NCBI GenBank assembly: GCA_002298335.1
Contig: DBNK01000037.1
Span: 49,016-113,015, forward strand
Source: Thalassolituus sp. UBA674
GTDB lineage: Bacteria; Pseudomonadota; Gammaproteobacteria; Pseudomonadales; Oceanobacteraceae
Length of the DNA stretch: 64,000 nucleotides
Direction: 5' to 3'
Under the pieces are notes generated by a model, which was not told where the DNA came from, searched no databases, and saw nothing but the letters and a program-made list of their open reading frames with translations. Below are positions 1 to 8,456 of this stretch, piece after piece. Made by a program: the position numbers and the translations under genes. Numbering within the stretch: position 1 is the stretch's first letter; the number at the start of each line of letters is the position of its first letter.

Positions 1-1
1 C

Positions 2-2179
2 CCGCAGGACTACCTGCGCCTGCCGGAACCGGGACAAGCCTGTGCCACAACACTGATCAATAAGGGTTTGAGTCTGCTGGAACAGGCACTGACCACGCCT
101 TATCCGGTGCTGCTGCCGTTACAGCTGCTGAGCCAGCAGATGACCGCGTATCCGCAACACCGCGCTCTGTCGCTGCGACTGCGCCAGCTGCTACAGGAGG
201 GTGTGACCGAAGCACGGAGTTTTGACGCCGACACCTGTCTGGCCTCTGAGGTTCTGGCGGGTCTCACCGACTCAGAAAACCAGAGCAGCCCCGAACTGCT
301 GCGCCGTGCGCTCTATTTCAGCGCCGCCCTGCCACTGACAGACCTCAACGCCGGACAGCGCAAGCGCTGGCGCAGTCAGGCGCTGGATGCCCTGGTGAAC
401 GACTGGGGCTGGAGTTCCTCCGATCTGCACTGGCTCGACCAGCGCCAGAGCTGGGCACCGTCGCAGGTTCTGAAAGAACGCAATCAGATTGCCTCTGCCC
501 TGCTGACGGTTTTTTCGCGCCTTAAAGGCTTTATCGCCGCACGCACGCTGGCCAGTGAAGAGAGCGCAGAAGCGCCTGCCGCTGACACGACGCAGGAAGA
601 CGGAGATACCCGCCTCCCGGCAGAGGCTGACGAACCGCCGGTCAGGATTGATAAGGTCCGTCTGAACCGATTGCAGAACCGCATTACGGCCTTGTTCGAA
701 AGTGCCGCCGACAAGATCCCTGAGATCAATCCGGGGATCCGCCATCAGATGGCGGAAGATAAGATGACCCTGAACCGCCGCCAGAGCATGTGGCGGCTAC
801 TACAGGGAAGCTGGAATCCGGACCAGGCTCAGGACGTAATTTACCAGTCAGAAAGCCTGATCCGGGTGCTGATGTTCGCCCACCGCAATGGCCTGTTGAG
901 TGACTACTCACACCTGGCGGTTTATCCGGATCACGCGGTCAACAACTTCGAACTGAAAGCGCTGATCAACGATATTAAAGTCATTCCCCAGCCACGCGAC
1001 AGCGAGCTGGATTTCAGCCGTGACCCGGTTGTCACCGGCTGGCACCTGTTTGTGAACACCGGCGAAAAGCCACAGAGTGAACTGTCACGCCACGGCATGG
1101 AAAAGGTCAGCGACCTCGATGACGCCCTGAACTTCAGCTCCAACGGTGAGAATCTGGTGCGGACCATTGAGGTTTTCAGCCGCAACTCGTGGGGTGAATG
1201 GCAGGTCGCGTACCTGACCGGCAGTGAAGTGGTCCACGAAGCCCTGATGCAGGTGCTCAATGCGCGGCCACTGGATAATCCGGTCTGGCCGGAGCTGCAG
1301 GTGCACTGCCACAGCCAGGTACGCCGGGTCGTAATCAAAAAACGGATCGAGTCCCTGTTCAGTGACATTACCAGCCACTTCTCGCACCCGGGGGCACCGC
1401 CGTACCTGTTCCAGACCGCCCGCTTCCATCTGCTGGAAAGCCGCCTCGGTCAGATCATCAGCCATGACGCCGACAGCCATGCGCATCTGCTGAAAATTCT
1501 CGCACTGCCACGACGTCAGTTCCGCCGCTGGCAGATAGATTCGTACGCCCTGAAAGATACGCCGCTGCGCTACATTCTGGAAAAGGCGCCGGGAGAACAC
1601 TGGCAGCTGTGGTTCTGGCGCAATAACGGCAAAGTGTCGCTTTTTATTATGGACGACCGTGGTTCGCTGCTGACCGAAGAGCACACCACATCAGCGGTGA
1701 AAGACCTGCTGCAGGCCCGTCTCAGCCAGATGAATACCCTTAACGAACGCTTTGCCGGCACAGAGCAGCGGGAACCCTGGCCACTGATACTGTCGGAGCT
1801 GGAGCAACACCCGGAAACCCTGGTATTCAGCCATGTACGCCGCAAGATTCCGCCGGAAGCCTATTCCATGCCGGCTCAGGGCATGACCGCCAGCGTGGAT
1901 ACCGAGCGTCAGCTGACACTGTCATCGTCCGGTCAGATTTTCCGCCAGTCGGAGCTCGGTAACCGCCTGTTCCAGGAGCTGGCCACCATGCTCTCCGGAG
2001 GCAAAGATACGGTTGTGCCGTTTCTGCGTGACATCCGTGTGGAAAATAACCGTCAACTGATCACACACATGCAGTATGTCCGCCGGATTGAGTATTACCT
2101 CAGCGCCAGCGTGCCGCGCGCGCCTGTGAGTCAACCCGCCACCACTCAGGAAAGCGCCACCGCCCAGACCGGACGCTGA
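2..2179 (+). CDS. cyaA: Class I adenylate cyclase, 5' end missing
   Basis: The enzyme makes cAMP from ATP for CRP/Vfr-type signalling. The reading frame is open from the window edge, so the start and the N-terminal nucleotidyltransferase centre lie outside. What remains (about 725 residues) matches the central and regulatory parts of CyaA: the stretch around WRSQALDALVNDWGW, then RNSWGEWQVAYLTGSEVV and HCHSQVRRVVIKKR, which align by eye with the conserved RNSW and CYSQHLRGLI stretches of enterobacterial CyaA. A low-complexity acidic linker lies near DNA position 570-640. No cyaY frataxin gene follows, unlike the usual pseudomonad and enteric order. Confidence 0.93.
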   Translation, partial: PQDYLRLPEPGQACATTLINKGLSLLEQALTTPYPVLLPLQLLSQQMTAYPQHRALSLRLRQLLQEGVTEARSFDADTCLASEVLAGLTDSENQSSPELLRRALYFSAALPLTDLNAGQRKRWRSQALDALVNDWGWSSSDLHWLDQRQSWAPSQVLKERNQIASALLTVFSRLKGFIAARTLASEESAEAPAADTTQEDGDTRLPAEADEPPVRIDKVRLNRLQNRITALFESAADKIPEINPGIRHQMAEDKMTLNRRQSMWRLLQGSWNPDQAQDVIYQSESLIRVLMFAHRNGLLSDYSHLAVYPDHAVNNFELKALINDIKVIPQPRDSELDFSRDPVVTGWHLFVNTGEKPQSELSRHGMEKVSDLDDALNFSSNGENLVRTIEVFSRNSWGEWQVAYLTGSEVVHEALMQVLNARPLDNPVWPELQVHCHSQVRRVVIKKRIESLFSDITSHFSHPGAPPYLFQTARFHLLESRLGQIISHDADSHAHLLKILALPRRQFRRWQIDSYALKDTPLRYILEKAPGEHWQLWFWRNNGKVSLFIMDDRGSLLTEEHTTSAVKDLLQARLSQMNTLNERFAGTEQREPWPLILSELEQHPETLVFSHVRRKIPPEAYSMPAQGMTASVDTERQLTLSSSGQIFRQSELGNRLFQELATMLSGGKDTVVPFLRDIRVENNRQLITHMQYVRRIEYYLSASVPRAPVSQPATTQESATAQTGR

Positions 2180-2201
2180 GTGCCATCCCTCCGCGATACA
2201 G

Positions 2202-2230
2202 CAGACATCCTCCGGCATTGCCCGTATAAT
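2202..2230 (+). promoter_or_regulatory. Candidate sigma-70 promoter for lptM-lysA-dapF
   Basis: A perfect TATAAT at 2225-2230 is preceded by CAGACA at 2202-2207 (4 of 6 to TTGACA) with a 17-base spacer. Transcription would start near 2237, only a few bases before the ATG at 2242, which favours the GTG at 2257 as the lptM start. Confidence 0.6.
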
Positions 2231-2256
2231 GCGTCGGTTTTATGGGGAGCCTGAGT

Positions 2257-2484
2257 GTGCGCAGCAACAGCCAATCATCCGGCAGGACATTCGTTTTTCT
2301 GAGCATCCTGACACTGGCTCTGACCGGTGTCAGCGGCTGTGGTCAGAAAGGACCGCTGTACATTCCGCAGGATCAGCCAGACAGCCTTCCGGCAGAGGCT
2401 GAAGCGGCTGAAAATGGAGACAGTCCGGACACAGCAGACACTCCGCTCCCCACCGACCAGCCACAAGCGGATACTTCGTCCTGA
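2257..2484 (+). CDS. lptM: LptM/YifL-type small lipoprotein
   Basis: Small outer-membrane lipoprotein of 75 residues. In E. coli LptM assists maturation of the LPS translocon LptD/E. A hydrophobic signal runs into the lipobox VSGC, and the mature protein begins CGQKGPLYIP, the LptM signature. The rest is acidic, Pro/Asp-rich and probably disordered. The GTG at 2257 is preferred because GGGGAG lies 7 bases upstream; an in-frame ATG at 2242 has no ribosome site. It is first in a tight operon with lysA, which starts 2 bases after its stop. Confidence 0.85.
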   Translation: MRSNSQSSGRTFVFLSILTLALTGVSGCGQKGPLYIPQDQPDSLPAEAEAAENGDSPDTADTPLPTDQPQADTSS

Positions 2485-2486
2485 CC

Positions 2487-3749
2487 ATGTCATCGTTTAC
2501 TTATCAAAACGGCGTCCTGCACGCCGAACAGCTGTCCCTGTCTGACCTTGCCGGTCAGTACGGCACGCCCCTTTACGTCTATTCCCGTGCGGCGCTGGAA
2601 AGTGCCTATCTGTCGTATACCGAGGCACTGGGTGAATGGCCGCACATGGTCTGTTTTGCGGTTAAAAGTAACTCCAACCTCGCGGTGCTGAACGTACTCG
2701 CACGCCTGGGCGCCGGTTTTGACATCGTCAGTGGTGGTGAACTGGAGCGGGTGATTGCCGCCGGTGGCGATCCTACGCGTGTGGTTTTCTCCGGTCTTGG
2801 CAAACAGCCGGATGAAATCCACCGTGCGCTGGAAGTGGGTGTCCACTGTTTCAACATCGAGTCCGAAGCCGAGCTGGAGCGCATCAGTGCCGTTGCCAGT
2901 GCCGCCGGTAAAACTGCACCGGTTTCCCTGCGGGTGAACCCGGATGTCGACGCCCAGACGCACCCCTATATTTCCACCGGGCTGAAAGACAACAAGTTCG
3001 GCGTGGACATCAACGATGCCGTGCGTATCTATGAAAAAGCTGCCAGTCTGCCGGGCATCGCCATTAAGGGCGTTGACTGCCACATCGGCAGCCAGCTGAC
3101 TGAGATTTCACCCTTCCTGGATGCGCTCGACCGCCTGCTGGTGCTGATCGATGAGCTGGCCGGGCGTGGCATTGTGATTGAACATCTGGATCTGGGCGGT
3201 GGCCTGGGCGTGACTTACCGCAACGAGCAGCCGGCGTCTGCCGCCGAATACATCAGTGCGGTCAAAGAGCGTCTCGGCGACCGTTCCCTGAAGCTGGTGT
3301 TTGAGCCGGGCCGGTCCATTTCGGCCAACGCTGGTGTGTTCATTACCCGGGTCGAGTTCCTCAAGCTCAACGAACACAAGAATTTCGCCATCATTGACGG
3401 CGCCATGAACGACCTGATCCGCCCGTCGCTGTACAGCGCCTGGCAGGCCATTGTTCCGGTACAGGAGCAGTCAGACCAACCTGAGCGTATCTACGACGTG
3501 GTCGGCCCTGTGTGCGAAACCGGCGACTTCCTCGGTAAAGACCGGCCACTCAGCATCGCTCAGGGTGACCTGCTGGCTGTCATGAGTGCCGGTGCCTATG
3601 GTTTTGTGATGTCCTCCAACTACAACACCCGTGGCCGTGCCGCTGAAGTCATGGTGGATGGTGAGCAGGCGTATCTGGTGCGCGAACGTGAAACCGTGCA
3701 ATCCCTGTTTGCCGGGGAATGCGTCCTGCCTGACAGCAGCGCAGGATAA
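2487..3749 (+). CDS. lysA: Diaminopimelate decarboxylase
   Basis: PLP enzyme that decarboxylates meso-diaminopimelate to lysine, the last step of the pathway; cytosolic. The 420-residue length is typical. Visible motifs are FAVKSNSN with the PLP lysine at residue 60, the HIGSQ motif, the GGGLG phosphate-binding loop, EPGRS, and GPVCETGDF near the C-terminus carrying the active-site cysteine donated across the dimer. It sits between lptM and dapF with minimal gaps, the standard Pseudomonas arrangement, so lysine synthesis and the diaminopimelate supply for peptidoglycan are co-transcribed. Confidence 0.97.
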   Translation: MSSFTYQNGVLHAEQLSLSDLAGQYGTPLYVYSRAALESAYLSYTEALGEWPHMVCFAVKSNSNLAVLNVLARLGAGFDIVSGGELERVIAAGGDPTRVVFSGLGKQPDEIHRALEVGVHCFNIESEAELERISAVASAAGKTAPVSLRVNPDVDAQTHPYISTGLKDNKFGVDINDAVRIYEKAASLPGIAIKGVDCHIGSQLTEISPFLDALDRLLVLIDELAGRGIVIEHLDLGGGLGVTYRNEQPASAAEYISAVKERLGDRSLKLVFEPGRSISANAGVFITRVEFLKLNEHKNFAIIDGAMNDLIRPSLYSAWQAIVPVQEQSDQPERIYDVVGPVCETGDFLGKDRPLSIAQGDLLAVMSAGAYGFVMSSNYNTRGRAAEVMVDGEQAYLVRERETVQSLFAGECVLPDSSAG

Positions 3750-3754
3750 ACGCC

Positions 3755-4594
3755 ATGTGGTTCAAGTTCACCAAAATGCACGGTCTCGGTAACGACTTCA
3801 TGATGGTCGACCTGATCACCCAGACCGGACAGATCTACCCGGAAACAGTACCGGCACTGGCTGACCGCCGGTTTGGTATCGGCTTTGATCAGCTGCTGAT
3901 CGTTGAGCGTCCGACCCGTCCGGACGTGGACTTCCGCTACCGGATCCTTAATGCCGACGGCTCTGAAGTCGAAAACTGTGGTAATGGCGCACGCTGTTTC
4001 GCGCGTTTTGTGTTTGATCAGCATCTGACCGGCAAACGCCATATCCGCGTCGAAACCATGGCCGGACTCATGGAGCTGCAGCTGACCGACGAGCGCGATG
4101 TCATCGTCGATATGGGCGAGCCCATCCTGGAACCACAGCGCATTCCCTTCAACGCCACGGAGTTCGCCACCGAATACCAGCTCGAACTGCCGGAAACCGG
4201 CCCCATCACCCTGGGCGCTGTGTCCATGGGCAACCCCCATGCCGTGCTGCGGGTGGAGGATGTCGATACCGCTCCGGTGGCAGAATGGGGGCCGGTCATC
4301 GAGCGCTGCGAGGCCTTCCCGCGTAAGGTCAATGTCGGCTTTATGCAGATCGTCAATGAACATCACATCCGTCTGCGGGTTTTTGAACGCGGCACCGGTG
4401 AAACTCTGGCCTGCGGTACCGGCGCCTGCGCGGCCGTGGTCTCAGGACAACTGCGCGGCTGGCTGAAGCCGGGGGTGACAGTCAGTCTGCCTGGTGGCGA
4501 TCTCAGAATTGACTGGGACGGGCAAGGGCCGGTAAAAATGACGGGGCCGGCCACTACGGTGTACGAAGGCCGGGTCAACATCGAGAGGAAATAG
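3755..4594 (+). CDS. dapF: Diaminopimelate epimerase
   Basis: Converts LL- to meso-diaminopimelate for lysine and peptidoglycan synthesis without a cofactor. The 279-residue protein has both catalytic cysteine motifs: ENCGNGARC (Cys75) and ACGTGACAAV in the C-terminal half. The N-terminal KMHGLGNDF motif supports the ATG at 3755. It starts 5 bases after the lysA stop and ends one base before the DUF484 gene, so it is part of the same transcript. Confidence 0.98.
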   Translation: MWFKFTKMHGLGNDFMMVDLITQTGQIYPETVPALADRRFGIGFDQLLIVERPTRPDVDFRYRILNADGSEVENCGNGARCFARFVFDQHLTGKRHIRVETMAGLMELQLTDERDVIVDMGEPILEPQRIPFNATEFATEYQLELPETGPITLGAVSMGNPHAVLRVEDVDTAPVAEWGPVIERCEAFPRKVNVGFMQIVNEHHIRLRVFERGTGETLACGTGACAAVVSGQLRGWLKPGVTVSLPGGDLRIDWDGQGPVKMTGPATTVYEGRVNIERK

Positions 4595-4595
4595 C

Positions 4596-5267
4596 ATGAG
4601 CCAGTCGCCACGCCTGACCGAGGCAGACGTAATTCAGTATCTGGAAGATCACCGGGATTTTTTCATCGGCAAGGACGAACTGCTGGCGGATATGCGTATT
4701 CCTCATGACAGCGGTCCGGCCACCAGCCTGATCGAACGTCAGCTGGCGGTACAGCGTGACCGTAACGTCGAGCTGCGTCAGCGCATGTCGGACCTGCTGG
4801 AGAATGCCCGCCGCAACGATCAGCTGTTCGGCAAAAGCCGCCGTCTGGTGCTGGCGCTGGTCGGCGCCCGCAACTGGCTGGATGCACAGGCGGCACTGGA
4901 CGACTCCCTGCGTTCCGATTTCGGCGTCGATGCCTGGGCCATGCTGCATTTCACCGAACGCCAGCTGGAACACCCTCTGATTGCCATCCGCAATACGGAT
5001 AAACAACGCTCTGTGCACCGCCTGTTCAAAGGTCACCGGGCCATCTGTGGCCAACTGCCCGAAGCTGATATCGCGCATCTGCTGGGGCAGGAAGCCACCG
5101 AATGCCGCTCTGTCGCCGCAGCCCAGATCCGTGGCAAAGACAACCTTGGCGTGCTGACCGTTGCCAGTGAAGACCCGGGCTATTACCGCAGCTCCATGGA
5201 TACCCTGTTCCTGGACTACATTTCCGACGTACTGGCACTGCGCCTGCCACAGATTCCGGTCAGCTGA
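4596..5267 (+). CDS. DUF484 family protein (YigA-like)
   Basis: Cytosolic protein of 223 residues of the DUF484 family, related to GAF-like folds; its biochemical role is not established. The N-terminal part is predicted helical (YLEDHRDFFIGKDELLADM, then IERQLAVQRDRNVELRQRM) and the C-terminal half resembles a GAF sensor. In most gammaproteobacteria it lies between dapF and xerC. Here xerC is absent and the stop codon overlaps the start of the HAD phosphatase gene by one base. Confidence 0.88.
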   Translation: MSQSPRLTEADVIQYLEDHRDFFIGKDELLADMRIPHDSGPATSLIERQLAVQRDRNVELRQRMSDLLENARRNDQLFGKSRRLVLALVGARNWLDAQAALDDSLRSDFGVDAWAMLHFTERQLEHPLIAIRNTDKQRSVHRLFKGHRAICGQLPEADIAHLLGQEATECRSVAAAQIRGKDNLGVLTVASEDPGYYRSSMDTLFLDYISDVLALRLPQIPVS

Positions 5268-5980
5268 TGGCCATCCGCCTGATCACACTGGATCTGGACC
5301 ACACCCTGTGGGACACAGACCCGGTTCTGGTGGCGGCCGAGGCTGCCATGTTCCGCTGGATCAGTGAGCACTCGCCCGACACCCTGTCTCTCTACCCGCC
5401 AGCGAAAATGGCGGAGTACAAAAACCAGATTGCGGCGTCGTACCCTGAATTACGCGATAAGGTATCCGCCCTGCGCAAAGCAACGCTCATGCGTGTGTTC
5501 CTGCAGACCGGCAATGACCGCGAACGGGCCGAAGCTATGGCAGAAGAGGCCTTCCGGGTGTTTTACGAAGCCCGCAGCCAGCTGCCGCTGTTTGACGGGG
5601 TTGAGGAGGTGATGCGTCGGCTGAAGCAGGAATATCAGCTGATTGCTGTCACCAATGGCAATGCCGATCTGAAACTGGCCGGACACGACCATCTGTTTGA
5701 TGATCTGTTCAACGCTGATCTGCACGGTGACGCCAAACCGGCTCCGGATCTGTTCCAGCGGGCATTGGACAAAGCCGGTGTCGCCGCTGCTGAGGCCATT
5801 CACATCGGTGACCATCCGCAGCAGGACATTGCTGCCGCACAACAGCTGGGCATGAAAACCATCTGGTTTAACAATAAAGGCCGCGAGTGGCCGTTAGACG
5901 GCGTGCAGCCGGACCGGATTTTCACTCATTGGGCAGAACTACATCCAGCCATATCGGCTCTGGCCGCGGATCAATCCTGA
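5267..5980 (+). CDS. HAD-superfamily phosphatase (YigB-like)
   Basis: Haloacid dehalogenase-type hydrolase of 237 residues. Motif I is LDLDHTLWD with nucleophile Asp9 and acid/base Asp11; motif II is VTNGN; motif III/IV is the lysine of GDAKP and the acidic IHIGDHPQQDI. A helical cap follows motif I. E. coli YigB dephosphorylates FMN and a riboflavin precursor, so a similar small phosphoester substrate is plausible. It is translationally coupled to the DUF484 gene (TGATG overlap). The last 59 bases overlap tail to tail with the DUF3047-like gene on the other strand. Confidence 0.9.
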   Translation: MAIRLITLDLDHTLWDTDPVLVAAEAAMFRWISEHSPDTLSLYPPAKMAEYKNQIAASYPELRDKVSALRKATLMRVFLQTGNDRERAEAMAEEAFRVFYEARSQLPLFDGVEEVMRRLKQEYQLIAVTNGNADLKLAGHDHLFDDLFNADLHGDAKPAPDLFQRALDKAGVAAAEAIHIGDHPQQDIAAAQQLGMKTIWFNNKGREWPLDGVQPDRIFTHWAELHPAISALAADQS

Positions 5981-6590
5981 CACTGGACAGGTAACCGCTG
6001 GCACTGAGCTTACGCTTCTCCGCCGAACCCAGACCGACCTTGATGCGGTAAATATCAATGCTGGAATGCAGCCCGGTGAGCGACGCGAAGTCCTGTGACA
6101 GATGCCGTTTCACTTCATACCAGCGCAGCGGTTCGGCTTCTTTACCGGTCACTACCCACTCCCATTCATTATCGCGTTCATTCAGCGCATAGACCGTACC
6201 GGCGGGATCTTCAGAGTTCCAGGTGTAGCGGATCATGTACTTACGCCGGTCGACACTGGCACGGAAGTAGACTTCCATACTGAAATAGATGGCCGGTTCA
6301 ATGAAAGGATCAAGCGACCAGTACCAGCTCAGTTCCGGATACTCGGCCGAGCGCCTGACGCGGTTTTCAAGTGTCGCACCGAAAATGCGGTCTGCATTCA
6401 GGCGGATAACGTCGCCATGGATGACGTCATAATGCAGGTCGATGTCACAACGCCAGCAGCTGTTACTCCAGCTGTTGAAGTTATCGGAGGACAACAGAAA
6501 TTCTGCCCGGGCCAGCGGGTTCATTCCCATCAGCACAAGGAACAGCAGCAGAGATGTAAAACGGGCGGGAATCGGTGCCTTGGCTGGCAT
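5922..6590 (-). CDS. Exported DUF3047-like protein
   Basis: Protein of 222 residues with an N-terminal signal peptide (hydrophobic LLLFLVLMGM, cleavage probable after ARA). The mature part has SWYWSLD, YFSMEVYFRAS, MIRYTWNSEDPAGTVY and a RWYEVKRHLSQDF stretch, the pattern of DUF3047 beta-sandwich proteins, which are periplasmic and of unknown function. Two cysteines near the mature N-terminus (NSCWRCD) could form a disulfide. It is alone on the minus strand and overlaps the HAD gene by 59 bases at the 3' ends. The family assignment is by eye. Confidence 0.72.
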   Translation of the reverse strand: MPAKAPIPARFTSLLLFLVLMGMNPLARAEFLLSSDNFNSWSNSCWRCDIDLHYDVIHGDVIRLNADRIFGATLENRVRRSAEYPELSWYWSLDPFIEPAIYFSMEVYFRASVDRRKYMIRYTWNSEDPAGTVYALNERDNEWEWVVTGKEAEPLRWYEVKRHLSQDFASLTGLHSSIDIYRIKVGLGSAEKRKLSASGYLSSVRIDPRPEPIWLDVVLPNE

Positions 6591-6719
6591 AGCTACAGAA
6601 ATACTAAATCAGTGAAAGGGACATAGTATTCGGTCATCCGGGCTTTGACCAGCCACAGCGCTCAGTCTGCTGTGGCTGCTGGTGAACCGGAGTGCGGCAG
6701 CGCCCCCGGTCAGGTCTCG

Positions 6720-6989
6720 TCAGATCGGGCGGCTGCCGTAGCTGGTCTGAGGTTTGCGCGGGGGATCGGCCATTACGTTCGGTTCAATGTGCTGGATGCT
6801 GCCACCGCGTGAGAGGAAGGCTTCTACCTCTGCTGCCATGGCTTCACGCATACGACGACGGGCCGCTTCTGAACTGAATTCGTCATCCGCGGAGGCCTTC
6901 GATACCACGTCATCGTCGGAATCATTCTCCAGAACCATGTCGTCGTTTTCATTGAAATCGTCGTCCATCTCAATATCGTTCTTTGCCAC
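6720..6989 (-). CDS. sutA: SutA-type RNA polymerase-binding regulator
   Basis: Short acidic protein of 89 residues. The C-terminal signature VEAFLSRGG, IEPNVMADPP and YGSRPI matches Pseudomonas aeruginosa SutA, which binds RNA polymerase and aids transcription of ribosomal and maintenance genes in slow growth. The N-terminal half is a disordered Asp/Glu/Asn-rich tail. The start is a GTG at 6989 because GGAGG (6997-7001) lies 7 bases upstream; a longer frame to 7082 has no such site. It stands alone, downstream of the cytochrome terminator. Confidence 0.85.
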   Translation of the reverse strand: MAKNDIEMDDDFNENDDMVLENDSDDDVVSKASADDEFSSEAARRRMREAMAAEVEAFLSRGGSIQHIEPNVMADPPRKPQTSYGSRPI

Positions 6990-7196
6990 GTTATGTCCTC
7001 CATCCCGGTCGGTTGAGTAATGCGTTGAAATCTGAGAAGAGTTATAGACCAGCTGCAGGGAGCTTCCAGACGGGGTAACCAAGCGTTACAGAAAAGATGA
7101 AGTGGTCATATTTCAGGCACAGGCGGGGAAATTCCGGTACGGAAAAACGACAGTTGTGACAGGTTAGGGTTACGGGGTTTTACGGCAGAAAGACAC

Positions 7197-7222
7197 AAAA
7201 AAACCCCGCAGGGCGGGGTTTT
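7197..7222 (-). terminator. Rho-independent terminator after the cytochrome gene
   Basis: Stem CCCCGC (7204-7209) / GCGGGG (7213-7218) with a 3-base loop. On the minus strand it is followed by a run of seven T. It lies 24 bases after the cytochrome stop. Confidence 0.9.
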
Positions 7223-7241
7223 CAGTCAAGTCAGGCCCGTC

Positions 7242-7643
7242 TTAACGGCCGGACATGAACTTGATGGCGTTCAGGATTTCATCATCAGAACAGGTCGCAC
7301 AGTTGCCTTTCGGCGGCATAGCATTCAGACCATTGAGGGCGTTCGCCAGAGTCGCATCCATACCTTTGGCCAGACGGTCATCCCACGCGGCTTTATCACC
7401 TTTCTTCGGAGCGCCAAGGATACCGGCGGTGTGACAGGCGGTACAGGCGGTGTTAAACACTTCTTCACCAGTACGCGGTTCACCTGCGGCTACGGTCACG
7501 CCACCACAGTCCGCACCGACACAGACTTCTCCGACTGGCTTGATGCGTTCCTGAATTTTCGCAGCCTGGGCATCCAGATCGGCGTTCGCCTGAGCCATGA
7601 ACAGAGCTGCCACGGCCAGTATCAGTACGTTTAATTGCTTCAC
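7242..7643 (-). CDS. c5-type periplasmic cytochrome c
   Basis: Small electron carrier of 133 residues with a Sec signal peptide (cleavage near residue 21, after ANA). One haem site CTACH at residues 67-71, axial Met109 in NAMPPKGNC, and two cysteines (115, 118) after the Met ligand as in cytochrome c5, which form a disulfide. It probably passes electrons to a terminal oxidase or another periplasmic partner. The start is GTG at 7643 with GAGGAAG upstream. The gene has its own promoter and terminator, so it is monocistronic. Confidence 0.92.
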   Translation of the reverse strand: MKQLNVLILAVAALFMAQANADLDAQAAKIQERIKPVGEVCVGADCGGVTVAAGEPRTGEEVFNTACTACHTAGILGAPKKGDKAAWDDRLAKGMDATLANALNGLNAMPPKGNCATCSDDEILNAIKFMSGR

Positions 7644-7684
7644 AAAATCTTCCTCATCACGGCTGTACGGTTAAAACCGCGCGC

Positions 7685-7713
7685 ATTATAGCCCTTATCT
7701 TTGTGGGATTGAA
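7685..7713 (-). promoter_or_regulatory. Candidate sigma-70 promoter for the cytochrome gene
   Basis: On the minus strand a perfect TATAAT (7690-7685) is preceded by TTCAAT (7713-7708) with a 17-base spacer. It sits about 42 bases upstream of the GTG start. Confidence 0.55.
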
Positions 7714-7925
7714 CGTTTCATGGACAGCAATCCGGCCCCCGGGGAATTTCTGAGACCTGTGTCTTATGCTGACGCCCGGCTGCGGCGGTGAATATCCCCT
7801 TAATCTTCTTTACTGTTGCTTCGTTTTCTTATCGGTTAGAGTAGCTCAAGGAATCCCTGAACCCCTTGCGCCATCCGGCTTACCGGCAACAGACAGGGCT
7901 CCTTAACGATAATAAGGATATGACC

Positions 7926-8111
7926 ATGAACAAGCTGCCGCTGTTATTCCTGCCCATCCTGCTGACGGGACTGACCGCCTGCACTCTCAGAGTAGCAGCC
8001 CCGGAAGAACCCATCACCATCAACCTGAACGTCAAAATCGAACACGAGATCCGCGTTAAGGTCGAAAAAGAACTTGAACAACTCTTCGAAAGCGAAAGCG
8101 AGCTGTTTTAA
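7926..8111 (+). CDS. ynbE: YnbE-type small lipoprotein
   Basis: Lipoprotein of 61 residues: signal peptide with lipobox LTAC, then the YnbE signature EPITINLNVKIEHEIRVKVE and an acidic end. In E. coli YnbE is an outer-membrane lipoprotein that stacks beta strands on the C-terminus of YdbH, an AsmA-like protein bridging the envelope for phospholipid transport. AAGGA lies 8-9 bases before the ATG. Its usual partner ydbH is not in the window; the gene upstream is the divergent cytochrome gene. Confidence 0.88.
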   Translation: MNKLPLLFLPILLTGLTACTLRVAAPEEPITINLNVKIEHEIRVKVEKELEQLFESESELF

Positions 8112-8123
8112 AGGAGCATGATA

Positions 8124-8444
8124 ATGAGACTGTTACCCCTACTGTTTGCGGCTCTGCTGTTCAGTCTGCCAGCGGCGGCGCTGGAGCTGGACGAAGCCAA
8201 AGATCTGGGACTGGTCGGCGAGATGCCGAACGGCTATCTCGGACTGGTTGCCACCAGCAATCCAGAAGCAGCAGCCCTGATTGCGGAAATCAACGTCAAG
8301 CGCAAAAGTCACTACCAGGGCATTGCCAATGAGCAGAACACCGCTCTGGAAAATATCGAAAAAATTGCCGGTGAAAAACTCGTGAAAAAAGCCCAGGCGG
8401 AAGGACATTACTATATGAATGTCAGCGCCCAGTGGCAGAACTGA
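8124..8444 (+). CDS. ydbL: YdbL family protein (DUF1318)
   Basis: Periplasmic protein of 106 residues with a signal peptide (LLPLLFAALLFSLPAAA) and the YdbL core LGLVGEMPNGYLGLVA, then INVKRKSHYQGIA. In E. coli YdbL is a chaperone-like factor in the YdbH-YnbE envelope bridge. The ATG at 8124 is chosen because AAGGAG ends 7 bases upstream; the ATG at 8118 is too close to it. It follows ynbE by 12 bases and precedes lemA by 12 bases. Confidence 0.88.
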   Translation: MRLLPLLFAALLFSLPAAALELDEAKDLGLVGEMPNGYLGLVATSNPEAAALIAEINVKRKSHYQGIANEQNTALENIEKIAGEKLVKKAQAEGHYYMNVSAQWQN

Positions 8445-8456
8445 GGAAGCCTTCAT

